DNA of 64,000 nucleotides, from NCBI GenBank assembly GCA_038380435.1, contig JAWZYU010000011.1, positions 87,210,501-87,274,500 of the forward strand. Direction: 5' to 3'. Positions 20,769-30,520 of this stretch are shown one piece after another. The stretch comes from Ryuthela nishihirai (taxonomy: Eukaryota > Arthropoda > Arachnida > Araneae > Heptathelidae). The notes below the pieces were generated by a model. The model worked only from the letters and a program-made list of their open reading frames with translations. It ran no database searches and had not been told where the DNA came from. Made by a program: the position numbers and the translations under genes. The first letter of the stretch is position 1; every line of letters starts with the position of its first letter.

Positions 20769-23618
20769 CCATCATCATCATCCTCAAGCAGCCATGGGTT
20801 ATGGAGGTCCAACCAGACCGTGCAATTTAGTTCTCCAAGCAAGTCTGTCCTGAGCTACATCTACTGCATCTAGCCACTGCACACCAATTCTAATAAGGTC
20901 CTGTTTGACATTGTCAGCCCATCGCATCCTAGGTCTCCCCCTCTTTCTGAGGCCTTTAGGCAAACTGTTCATAACCCTATTCGCCAATCTATAATTATTC
21001 ATACGGGCAACATGGCCAAACCAACGGAGTCTCTCTCAGCACAATATGCTGCTTAAAGGAGGTTGCAAACTCCTTTGCCTAACCTCATCATTAGTTACAA
21101 AGTTGAACCACCTAATGCCCAAGATACTGCGTAAGCATCTGGAATCAAAAGCATCTAGTTTCCTGTTATCTTGTTTACACAGCGTCCACGTTTCACTACC
21201 ATAACTAACCCTAGAAAGAACCAAACTATTATGCAGTCAAATTTTAGTCTTTAGGTGTATACGCCTATTTCTCCACACTCTCCATAGATTCTTAAAAGTC
21301 TCAGCAGCAATCCCCTATTCGTCTGTTAATCTCATGCCGCACATCACCAGTATCTGTTACATAGCTACCAAGATAATTAAACTCTGACAAGTGCTCATGA
21401 CGGCAACCACTCAGATTAACTGAATCACAGCCTGTGTACTCTATTACCAGTCTCATCAACAGCTTGAATGAAAGAGTTCTTCTCATCAACATCATTTGCG
21501 AGACGGGATAAATCATCAGCATAATCTAAATCAGACATTTTCATATCTCCAGCCCATTTAAAGCCAAAATCTTTCCCTTGAAGTGAATTTCGCATAACAT
21601 AATCAATAACCAAGCTAAAGAGAAAAGGAGACAAAATGCAACCTTGTCGAAAGTAGTGCTAAACCATTGCTGCAAGCCTTCCAACTTTCACACACGACTG
21701 AGTGTTATTATAGAAAGCTTTCATTATGTTAACTAACTTGTCTGGTATACCATATGATCTCACAATCAACCACAAATTATGACGATCAACAGAGTCGAAA
21801 GCCTTTTTGAAATCAACAAAGCTAGCAACCAAAGGTTTCTGAAACTCGAAACATTTCTCAAGAATCTGCCTAAGTGAAAATATCTGATCCACATATCCCC
21901 TACCACTTCTGAATCCACATTGCTCATCACGCAATTGACTGTCAACCAGATTCTTAATTCTATTAAGCACAATCATGGAAAGAACTTTACCTGGAACAGA
22001 GAGTAGGCTGATACCCCTATAGTTATCACAAGAACTGCGATCACCTTTTTTGAAAATAGGGATAACAATAGCTCTGGTAAAATCCTTAGGAACCTTGCCT
22101 TTATCATAAAAGATATTCAGAATTTCAGTCATCCAAGTGGTAACCGAAACATTTCCAGCTCTAAGCATTTCCGTAGTAATTTCATCTACCCCTGGGGATT
22201 TATGAAGTTTAAGTTTAGAAACAGCCAAAAGAACTTCAGATTGTGTTATAGGGCCAACATTAAAGCCACCAATGCATTTATCATCATTGCAAACAATGGG
22301 AGTAGAACTAACTACATTGTTTAGAACATCACTGAAATGCTCAGCCCACCTAGCCATGACAGAATCCTCCCCTTCTATAACCTTACCTTGTTTATCCTTC
22401 AATCCTTGTATGCCTGTCCGTTTTCTACCACACAAAACATTAACTATCTGGTACAGCTCTCTGCTGTTGTGCTGTCTAACTGCTTCCTCGGCTTTGTCAG
22501 CCAAACCATCAAGCCAAAGATTCTTATCAGCAGCTAACTGATCTTTTACACGTTTATTAAGTTCTCTGTAATGCTTTCTATTAGGACTAGTAGGGTATTG
22601 ATTAAGGACATTCCTGCAGTTCTTTCTTTCCGAAATAAGCTCAAGTGCCTTATCACTCAGATAATTTTGCCTCTTCTGCTCCTTTTTTTCTAAAGGAGTA
22701 CTTTTAGTGTCCAAAAACGCCTGTTTAAAATGATCCCATTCTTCCTCAACTTCAGTAGTAAGCAAACCATGACTGTCATAATGACTAAGTAACCTATCAT
22801 GGTAAGCTTTGGCTATAACTGGATCTTTCAGAGCTTCAGTATTAAAAGTAAATTTTTTAACCCTAGCACAACACTTTTTAAGTTTAAGTTGCAAGACACT
22901 TTTAACAAGGTAATGGTCAGATCCAATTTCAGCTCCCCTATATGCCCTGGTATTCCTAACAGAACTAGCCCATTTGCTGTTAATTAATATGTAATCAATC
23001 ATATTCTTATGCAGCCCATCAGGTGAAACCCATGTGTACTTATGTATGTCGCGGTGTTTGTAATAAGTGTTAGTTATTCTGAATCCATTGAGTTTACTTA
23101 CCTGTAGGAGACGTTGCCCATTGCCATTGCAGCTAAAAAAGGGCCTATTACTCCTTCCTAAAGGTCAGAGTCAGTATCAACTCTGGCATTGAAGTCACCA
23201 AGAACAAGGGTAATATCTCCTTTCTTGACAGAATTCAAAATATCCTGAAGTTGTTCATAAAACGTATCCTTCTCATCCTCATCGGCATCCTCAGTGGGGG
23301 CATAACAGCAGATAACATTCAAGTCTTTAACGCTTGTCTGAAATTTTGCTGTAAGAAACCTTTCATTAATGCACTCATATCCTAGAAGAGCATCACTAGC
23401 GTGTCTGCTGAGAAGCAGACCCACGCCTTGGTGATGCTTATTGTCGTCCCTCCCTGAAAAGAGAAATTTAAGATTATTTTTAAGAATCTGACCTTTATCT
23501 GTCCATCTGGTCTCTTGCAAGCCGAGAATATCTAAATTATAACGGTGGGATTCTTGTGTGAGGACATCAAGAGAAAAAGCTCTGTGCAGAGTCCTCACAT
23601 TCCAACTACCTATGGAGA
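20769..23618 (-). mobile_element. RTE-like LINE, copy 2, decayed and slightly 5'-truncated
   Basis: The minus strand carries the same family as copy 1. The 3' end with CTTGAGGATGATGATGAT is at about 20770, and it is truncated in the 5' UTR at about 23618. It retains the endonuclease start (MRTLHRAFSLDVL), LQETRW, GDFNA and a 447-codon frame (21659-23002) covering the linker and first half of RT. It has frameshifts near 23158, 21640, 21430, 21300 and 21030, and a deletion after CVKVG around 21655. It interrupts the hAT transposase sequence and lies in sense orientation to the chitinase gene. Confidence 0.9.
20799..23598 (-). pseudogene. RTE-like polyprotein pseudogene (copy 2)
   Basis: Reading from 23598 down, the order is endonuclease (23598-23158), a frame break, the end of endonuclease and linker with RT motifs 0-2 and FVDFKKAFDSV (23002-21659), a frame break with loss of the SGVRQGC segment, YADD with a shift (21634-21425), then the C-terminal RVSYGSETWTL (21224-21036) and GRPRMRWADNV (21002-20799). 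Several independent frameshifts make it non-functional. Confidence 0.88.
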
Positions 23619-23938
23619 GGATGATGAAGACTTAAATGCAAATAAGTATGATTTGAATCAAGGTCTATATTTGGATCCCATGTTTGAGATGAATTTTGAC
23701 ACAAATGACACACCGCAACTTAGTGTATATAATTTGGGGGTAATTAAGAAACTCAGAAAAATCTACCGAATGTTTCACCAATGTCCTTGAATAATGGCAG
23801 GCTTCAAGATTTCGTAAAGGAGGAATTCAATGGAGAAGAAAGAAATGCTATATTAGACTCAAGACACGGTGGAATAGTCTCCTTTTTATGACTGAACGAT
23901 TTTTAAAGCTAAGGAACTGCATTTCTAAGGCTCTGCAA
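23619..23938 (+). pseudogene. hAT transposase fragment, central part
   Basis: Starts directly after RTE copy 2 with EDDEDLNANKYDLNQGLY, continues to NLGVIKKLRKIYRMFHQ, meets a stop at 23788, then in other frames gives NGRLQDFVKEEFNG and LKTRWNSLLFMTERFLKL, RNCISKALQ. The TRWNSLL...RFLKLRNCI pattern is characteristic of hAT-family (BED-finger type) transposases. It is split from the next piece by a hAT MITE at 23939-24600. Confidence 0.75.
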
Positions 23939-24600
23939 TAGGGGTTCTCAACGTGGGGTACACGTACACCTTGGGGTGTGTGGTTAAATTATTTTGGGAT
24001 ACGCCGTGAGAGCTCAAACGTCGCTAGATAAATGTTATATATACAGGGTGAATCTGAAAAAGTGGGCAAAACTTTACGGGGTGGTAGAACGCAGCTATAC
24101 GAGCAATATTCGTCATAGAATGTATGGTCGGAACGCAAGCGGTGAGAAGTTAAAAGGTAGTGTTCCACTGTCACATTTAAAGAATGAACACAAGAAGGAG
24201 AGGAGATACTCTGTGCCTCACTTGCATTCCCGTCCGCCGCACCATACACAAAGTGCATATCCGCCATTTCGTGGTTAGTATAACCAGCCATCCTCTCGGC
24301 AATCCACGGTAGAAATGCCGTTGGGTGCGAGGACCGACCCTTTTATACCATTTTCAACGCCACCTAGCGGCTCGCCGTTTGCGTTCCGCCCATACTTTCT
24401 ATGACGAATATTGCTCGTATAGCTGCGTTCTACCACCCCGTAAAGTTTTGCCCACTTTTTCAGATTCACCCTGTATATATGTTTTATTTTATTCCCATTG
24501 TTATACTATAACTATAGTTTTATCTATCAATACAAGGGGTACTCCAGTTACATACATATTTGCAGGGGGTACGTGAAGCATAAAAGGTTGAGAACCACTG
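23939..24600. mobile_element. hAT-type MITE (family M), interrupted by a mariner-like MITE
   Basis: Begins TAGGGGTTCTCAACGTGGGG and ends GGTTGAGAACCACTG. The flanks are CTCTGCAA and CTCTACGA, an imperfect 8-bp duplication. It carries the GGTACGTGAAGCATAAAA inner sequence also found in reverse at 30324-30520. Without the nested element at 24044-24473 it is about 230 bp. It has no coding capacity. Confidence 0.8.
24044..24473. mobile_element. Mariner-like MITE with about 100-bp inverted termini
   Basis: 430 bp flanked by TA. Starts CAGGGTGAATCTGAAAAAGT. The first 77 bases are identical to the reverse complement of the other end, and the match continues with few differences to about 103 bp (GGAACGCAAGCGGTGAG versus GGAACGCAAACGGCGAG). 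TA target and CAGGGTG terminus suggest Tc1/mariner. It is inserted in the hAT MITE, so it is the younger of the two. Confidence 0.85.
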
Positions 24601-24963
24601 CTCTACGAGTACTAGCCTCAACAGAAATTGTCCTTGAGGAGAAATGGAATTCGCTAGATAACCTCGCTGAAACTCTTCGTCCACTTGAATTTATTTTGAA
24701 AGTTCTATGCTCTGAAGAAGCAACTTTACTTAAAGGTTATGAAAATTTGTCTTAAGAAACTAGGCAATAAGAAAAATCCTATTGCTGCCAATCTCAAAGA
24801 ATGCCTTTATCAAACGCCATTCATCAAGACGACAAAAGGAAGTCATTTCATTGTTGAGATATTTAACTAATCCAGAGGATTTTAAAAATGAATCGTTTGA
24901 TTTATTTTCTTTAATATCCAGGCAAACAGTAAAGAAAATCGCAGAACATACATTTCTTCGCTT
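24601..24963 (+). pseudogene. hAT transposase fragment, later part
   Basis: Continues the transposase after the MITE: VLASTEIVLEEKWNSLDNLA, ETLRPLEFILKVLCSEEATL, then in other frames LKKLGNKKNPIAANLKECLY and RRQKEVISLLRYLTNPEDF, SRQTVKKIAEHTFLRL. The LRPLE...LCSEEATLL and LLRYLTNPE blocks match the order seen in hAT transposases. Stops and shifts are present. It is cut by the Tc1-like MITE at 24964. Confidence 0.75.
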
Positions 24964-25077
24964 GTCACGTGACACGAAGGTTGCCAGATGACTAATTTCT
25001 GAAAAAATCAATGCCAGATATTTTTTCTGAATTTGGCAATCAACCATAGTGTTCGGATACTTTTTTGAGCGACTGTA
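24964..25077. mobile_element. Tc1-like foldback MITE, copy 4 (right half)
   Basis: From GTCACGTGACACGAAGGTTG through GTTCGGATACTTTTTTGAGC to the terminal GACTGTA. This is the right arm of the palindromic family. Confidence 0.85.
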
Positions 25078-25079
25078 CA

Positions 25080-25310
25080 AAACAACATAGAATGCCACAG
25101 CTGCTCTGAGCTATTAAATACTCCTCAGTCACCATCAGCATCAAATGCCATTATTCGAAAACTCGATCGTGGGGGCTTCAAATATCCAAAGCTTGAATTT
25201 GTCAGTGTTTTAGCTGTTATGGGAAAAGCGCTGCCCACTTTGAGTTCAAAGAGAAAAAGTGTTCACCCTGTTATTGTTAACATTTCTACCAAGGTTATGC
25301 AAAAGTAAAT
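25080..25310 (+). pseudogene. Transposase-like fragment, class uncertain
   Basis: One frame gives ECHSCSELLNTPQSPSAS, NAIIRKLDRGGFKYPKLEFV, SVLAVMGKALPTLSSKRKSV. The CxxC...LDRGGxKYP pattern reminds me of P-element/THAP-type transposases rather than hAT, but I am not certain. It starts right after the foldback MITE and ends at a stop near 25311. It is a short remnant without catalytic motifs. Confidence 0.35.
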
Positions 25311-25697
25311 TATTTTATTGTTCTTTTAATGATGGGAATCACAAAAAAAAATTTTGTAAAATAATAATACAGAAATTTTTAAAACCATATTTAACGAATT
25401 ATGGTAGTAAGTGTACTGAAGAAGTTGCACAACTCAAACTGAATTCTAAATCCCTCTGAAGAAAAATGCTTAAATTATAAATATTTCAGTTGTCAATTCC
25501 TGTTATATTTCTGATAGAACGTTTAAGTATTCAACAGAATCGTTGACTTGCACAAATACATGTATAAATATTCTTTAATGTGAGATTTTAAGATCAGAAG
25601 TAATTAAGAACTGAAATTTGGCAACACTGAAATAAAAGAGTTATGATAAAGAGTAAATTCTGTGCTGCAGCATGAACTTCAAATGTGTCTATTGGTA

Positions 25698-26018
25698 AAG
25701 TTCCAGTGCCAATGGAAACAGCATTACCAATATTTATTCAACGCTAGTTATTTGGAGGGAAATTCACTAAAATATTAATAAATAAAAAATTTTAAATCAC
25801 TTTACCTTTAGTTAAGGTTAATCCATGACTAATTTTTATGATATATATATGCAGAATTCTTTAACGGAATAATTTGACTACATAATACTGTTTCCATAGG
25901 CACTGGAACTAAGTCATGGATTAACCTTAACTAAAAGGTAAAGTGATTTAAAATTTTTCATTTATTAATATTTTAGTGAATTTCCCTCCAAATAATTAGC
26001 GTTGAATAAATATTGGTC
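25698..26018. repeat. Inverted repeat with about 104-bp arms
   Basis: Arm 1 (about 25728-25830, from CCAATATTTATTCAACGCTA) pairs with arm 2 (about 25912-26017), nearly perfectly, around an 80-bp spacer. A further 23-bp motif, AGTTCCAGTGCCAATGGAAA, lies outside arm 1 but its inverted copy lies inside, next to arm 2, so the order is permuted. It lies inside the hAT element, between the uncertain fragment and the hAT C-terminus. Confidence 0.75.
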
Positions 26019-26127
26019 GACCAGATCACTATATACATAACGTTAGCGTAGGTTAGCTTACCGCGGAACGGTGCTGCCCTCATGTGGCAAGTTCTGAAGC
26101 TCCCCATGCGCGCATGCTAACACGGAG

Positions 26128-26496
26128 ATTCGCGAAAATCTGCAGGCATTCCATTGCATAGGCACCGCTAAAACTAACGAATATGACGACTTATTGCACG
26201 AGTATTTGAGCGAAATGAATAAATTAGAAATGCTGCCTATGAAAGATTCCAGAGATTATAATGTCAACGATGAATTTAAATACTTTGAAGCCACATTAAA
26301 CAAGAGTAAAAATTTAGAGCTTTTACGTAATGCGTTACTTACCGTTAAACCAACGAATCAGAAAGAGGCTTTTCGGGTGCAGGCTTTTTTTTTTTATCAA
26401 AGCTTCGTTCAAGAAAGATTTGATAACTTCGTTCAAGAAACCCACAATGCCTTTTGTTTCTTAAGATGTCATTTTCAACATAACTATAAAATCTAA
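26128..26496 (+). pseudogene. hAT transposase C-terminal (dimerisation) fragment
   Basis: Reads IRENLQAFHCIGTAKTNEYD, then DEFKYFEATLNKSKNLELLR, NALLTVKPTNQKEAFRVQ and ETHNAFCFLRCHFQ. It corresponds to the FEATG...LLTIPPTSVEAERAFS...LDALCFLRSYF region at the C-terminus of hAT transposases, with the ERAFS motif decayed. It ends at a natural-looking stop 446 bp before the right terminus of the element. Confidence 0.7.
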
Positions 26497-26950
26497 ATCT
26501 CATTTTACATCTTTTGTTACAAGAAGAGTCCATTTTTTGTTTTCTAGGTAAAAGTCTTTTATTTCAATGTTTTTTTTCCATAATAGAAATAAATTTTGCT
26601 TTTATTTTTTATAATTTTTTTACATAAAGTTTAACTTTTGTTTTCTAAGTATTTTTTTATTAATTTTTTTCAGTTCTAAATTGTCTGAATGATGCACTAT
26701 TTTGGCTAAAATAAAATATGTCAATTTTGTCATTTTCTTTTTCATATGCATGCATATGATGCTGCCTTTTTGGCATTTTTTTTGACCAAAAAGTAGACGA
26801 TAAACTATGCTTGTTAAGAGTTAAAGTCAGTACCTTTCATTTTAGCTTTTAAAGATTACTATACTTTTCGGTTAAAACCGATTTTTAAAAAACAGATCGA
26901 TTAAAACCCGGTTTTTAGATTTTCAATTATTCTTTATCCCTAGTCGAGAC

Positions 26951-27832
26951 GATATTCAACTTCCCGCTAAGCATTTCCCATCATTTCAGGTTCATCTGCG
27001 AGATTTCAGAGCATTGACGATGCGAGCCCTCGTGCCCCGCAGATTTCTCTTTTCACGAATCACCAGAAAAGAAGTCGAATGGGGCGAGGTGGCAGCTGGA
27101 GGCTCTTCTCTTCCGATCCACCGATGAGGATACGTCCAATACCAGAGAGCGCTTAATTCATTGAGGTCAAGTGACGGAGCGCCATCTCTTAGAAATGCTG
27201 ATCCTCGGGAGATTTCATCAACATCAAATATTTGAATCGTGCAGGTAGACATTTCGGTCGATGCCTCTTCGTCGAAGAAGAAAAGGAAGCGAAAATGGCA
27301 CAATTGATCAATAAGCTCATATCGAACATTCACTTGGTGTACCACTTTCTGCGCATGTGCCCCAAAAAAGCTCCAAGAACAAAACTTGGAGAGATTTTTT
27401 TTCATCATACGATGCGAGTTGTACTCTAATACACCCGAAAGTTGACTCAGTATGATAATTTCTTTCTAGACTCTCTGTATAATAATGCAAGGAAAAGATG
27501 CGAAATTGAGCCCTTTCAATGTATGACATCAGGATTACGTTTCAGAGAGCGTGCTCCAAATTTATGTAAAATGAAAAATTTTTAGCTGGAGGAGCCTATT
27601 TCCTATGGAAGCAAAAAATGAAATTCATAATAAAAAACGTAATTATTCAGTTCAATACTACGAGGGGTGGGGTTAGACAACTGAGGAAGATTTGTACGCC
27701 TCGATCTTACCACAGATGATGTAAAAAAAACCAGGAACAAAACGCGTTCACATTTTACTAATCAACGAATTGACTATTTGTGTTTTTCCTACTCACTTAA
27801 ATTCAGCTAAAAAGTCAATGGTTTATTAAATG
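26951..27832. other. Intron sequence, no feature recognised
   Basis: Moderate-GC unique sequence. Overlapping open stretches on both strands have no known motif and no splice context. Confidence 0.5.
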
Positions 27833-28236
27833 TACAGTCGCTCAAACAAAAATATCCGAACACTATAGTTGATTATAGAATTCAGAAAAAATATTTGGAG
27901 CGTGTACAGCAACTGCACACGCTCCAGTTACCGTTCACAGCAAACTGGAGTGTTTGCAGTTACTGCACACGCTCCAGTTACCGTTCACAGCAAACTGGAG
28001 TGTTTGCAGTTACTGCACACGCTCCAGTTTGTTGTGAACGGTAACTGCACACGCTCAATATTTCTGTGAGTGGGCCCACACGGTCTAGGTTTTTGTGAGC
28101 TCGCACGATTCAATGTGCTGTGAACATTAACCGCAACCGCTCCAGTTTGCTGTGAACGGTAACTGCAGACGCTCATTATTTCTGTGAGTGGGCCCACACG
28201 ATCCAGGTTTTTGTGAGCTCGCACGATTCAATGTAC
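27833..28236. mobile_element. Composite: Tc1-like left end joined to 50-bp and about 120-bp tandem repeats
   Basis: The Tc1-like terminus TACAGTCGCTC at 27833 runs to AGAAAAAATATTTGGAGCG, where it switches to GC-richer repeats. The 50-bp unit (GCTCCAGTTACCGTTCACAG, CAAACTGGAGTGTTTGCAGT, TACTGCACAC) occurs at 27921 and 27971. It is followed by inverted versions and a twice-repeated block beginning CTGTGAGTGGGCCCACACG. The array ends at AATGTACAG without a matching right Tc1 terminus. The same junction occurs at 58.05-58.13 kb. Confidence 0.75.
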
Positions 28237-28733
28237 AGATTTTTTTAAAGTTAAACTTGCAATTTAACGTTTATTTTTGGCTAAAGAGTATTTTTATATA
28301 TTTGCATTAAGTTAAAGCTTTTATTTTAATTCACCGAGTGTTTTTTATTCTGCATTTCACCTCAAATTATATATCTTATCATCATCCTCAAGCAGCCATG
28401 GGCTACGGAGGCCCAACCAGACTGTGCAATTTAGTTCTCCAAGCATGTCTGTCCTGCTACATCTGCTGCATCTGGTCACTGCACACCAATTCTACCAAGG
28501 CCCTGTTTGATATTATCCATACGGGCAACATGGCCGAACTAACGTAGTCTCTCTCTGCACAATATGCTGATTAAAGGAGGTTGCAGACTCCTTTGCCTAC
28601 CTCATCGTTATTTACAAAGTTGAACCACCTAATGCCCAAGATACTGCGTAAGCATCTAGAATCAAAAGCATCTAGTTTCCTGTTATCTTGTTTAAAAAGC
28701 GTCCAAGTTTCACTATAATAACTAACTCTAGAG

Positions 28734-29152
28734 CAGTGTCTCGCAAACTGTGTGCCGCGAGAGATTTTCAAATTGACACTAGATATTCCAAAGATTTCAT
28801 TTTGATTTGACTTGTGTTATCGACGTGCTTTAATATCGACGTGCTATCGACGTGCTTTAATAAAAAACTTTCAGATTTTATCAACTGGGATCTTGTAAGT
28901 ATTTATCAAGCTTTTGAGCCAAGAATAATGCCAATTTGTTCGCAGAAGCAATCTCATGCATCCCATTGAAATATGTTCATATCTAAATTTTAAATAAAAT
29001 GCATTTAACGAAACTTCAATTTTCCTCTTTTTACGTAACCGTCAAAAATTCTTTTTCAGGTGTGCCGCGGAAAAAAAAAATTAGATTCAGTGTGCCGCGG
29101 AAAAAAAATTAGATTCAGCGTGCCGCAGAGTAAAAAAGTTTGCGAGACACTG
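28734..29152. mobile_element. hAT-type non-autonomous element, 419 bp, exact 8-bp duplication
   Basis: The terminal inverted repeats are CAGTGTCTCGCAAACT and its complement, flanked on both sides by CTCTAGAG (28726-28733 and 29153-29160), a perfect 8-bp target-site duplication. GTGCCGCGG is repeated near the right end (three diverged 25-30 bp units). It has no ORF. It is inserted in the C-terminal region of RTE copy 3. Confidence 0.92.
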
Positions 29153-30323
29153 CTCTAGAGAGAACCAAGCTATTATACAGTCTAATTTTAATCTTTAGGT
29201 GTATACGCCTATTTCTCCACAATCTCCATAGATTCTTAAAAGTCCCGGCAGCAATCCCTATTCGTCTGTTAATCTCATGCAGCACATCACCAGTATCTGT
29301 TACATAGCTCCCAAGATAATTAAACTGTCACACCTGCTCAAACTTGCAAACATTCAGATTAACTGAATCACAGTCAGCCTGACCAATTTTCATCACTTTA
29401 GTTTTCTCTCTGTTTATAACCAAACCTACTCTTAGTACCAGTTTCATCAACAGGTCGAATGAAAGAGTTCATCTCATCAACATCATTTGTCAAAAGGGCT
29501 AAATCATCAGCATAATCTAAATGAGAACTTTTCGTATCTCCAGCCCATTTAAGGCCAAAATCTTTCCCTTGCTGTGAATTTCGCATAACATAATCAAAAA
29601 CCAAGCTAAAGAGGAAAGGAGACAAAATGCACCCTTGTCGAACACCAGAAGTAATGCTAAACCAATTGCTACAAGCCTTACCAACTCTCACACACAACTC
29701 AGTATTATTATAGAGAGCTTTCATTATGTTAACTAACTTGTCAGGTATACCATATGATCTCACAATCAACCACAAATTATGACGATCAACAGAGTCAAAA
29801 GCCTTTTTGAAATCAACAAAGCTAGCAACCAAAGGTTTCTGAAACTCTAAACATTTCTCAAGAATCTGCATAAGTGAAAATATCTGATCTACACATCCCC
29901 TACCACTTCTGAATCCTCATTGCTCATCGCGCAATTGCCTGTCAACCAGATTCTTATTTCTATTAAGCATAATCATGCAAAGAACTTTCCCTGGAACAGA
30001 AAGTAGTCTGATACCTCTATAGTTATCAGAAGAATTGCGATCACCTTTTTTAAAAATAGGGATAATAATAGCTCTTGTAAAATCCTTTAGGGATCATCCC
30101 TTTATTATAAAAGATATTTAAAATTTCAGTCATCCAAGTGGTAACCGAAACATTCCCAGCTCTCAGCATTTTCGTAGTGATTTCATCTACCCCTGGGGAT
30201 TTATGTAGTTTATGTTTAGAAATAACCAAAATAACTTCATACTGTGTTATAGGGTCAACAAAGCCAGTAATGCATCTATCATCATTACAAACAATGAGAG
30301 TAGATCTAACCCATTGCTTAGAA

Positions 30324-30520
30324 CAGTGGTTTTCAAATTTTATGCTTCACGTACCCCCTGGAAATGTGAATGTAACTGGCGTACCTTTGTACAGATAGAC
30401 AAAATTACAGTTAAAGTATAACAATGGTTATTTTTACTTTGTTACTAGATCTATCGTCCTTTGAGATCTCATGGCGTACCCCAAAAAATTTTACTGCGTA
30501 CCCCACGTTGAGAACCCCTA
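30324..30520. mobile_element. hAT-type MITE (family M), 197 bp
   Basis: Starts CAGTGGTTTTCAAATTTTAT and ends GTTGAGAACCCCTA. The flanks GCTTAGAA and CTTTAGAA are similar. The inner sequence (GCTTCACGTACCCCCTG, TATAACAATGG) matches the element at 23939-24600 in reverse. It is inserted in the linker region of RTE copy 3. Confidence 0.82.

Larger units (their letters stand above)
20435..26942 (+). mobile_element. hAT transposon, decayed, with many nested insertions
   Basis: The outer ends read TAGTGTTGAAACC on the left and, reverse-complemented, TAGGGATAAAG on the right. They are flanked by ATCGAGAC (20427-20434) and GTCGAGAC (26943-26950), an 8-bp target-site duplication with one mismatch. The interior keeps hAT transposase pieces at 23619-23938, 24601-24963 and 26128-26496 in correct order on the + strand; the N-terminal half is missing. 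Inside lie RTE copy 2, a hAT MITE with a mariner-like MITE in it, half a Tc1-like foldback and another inverted-repeat element. The whole sits in the 14-kb chitinase intron. Confidence 0.7.
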
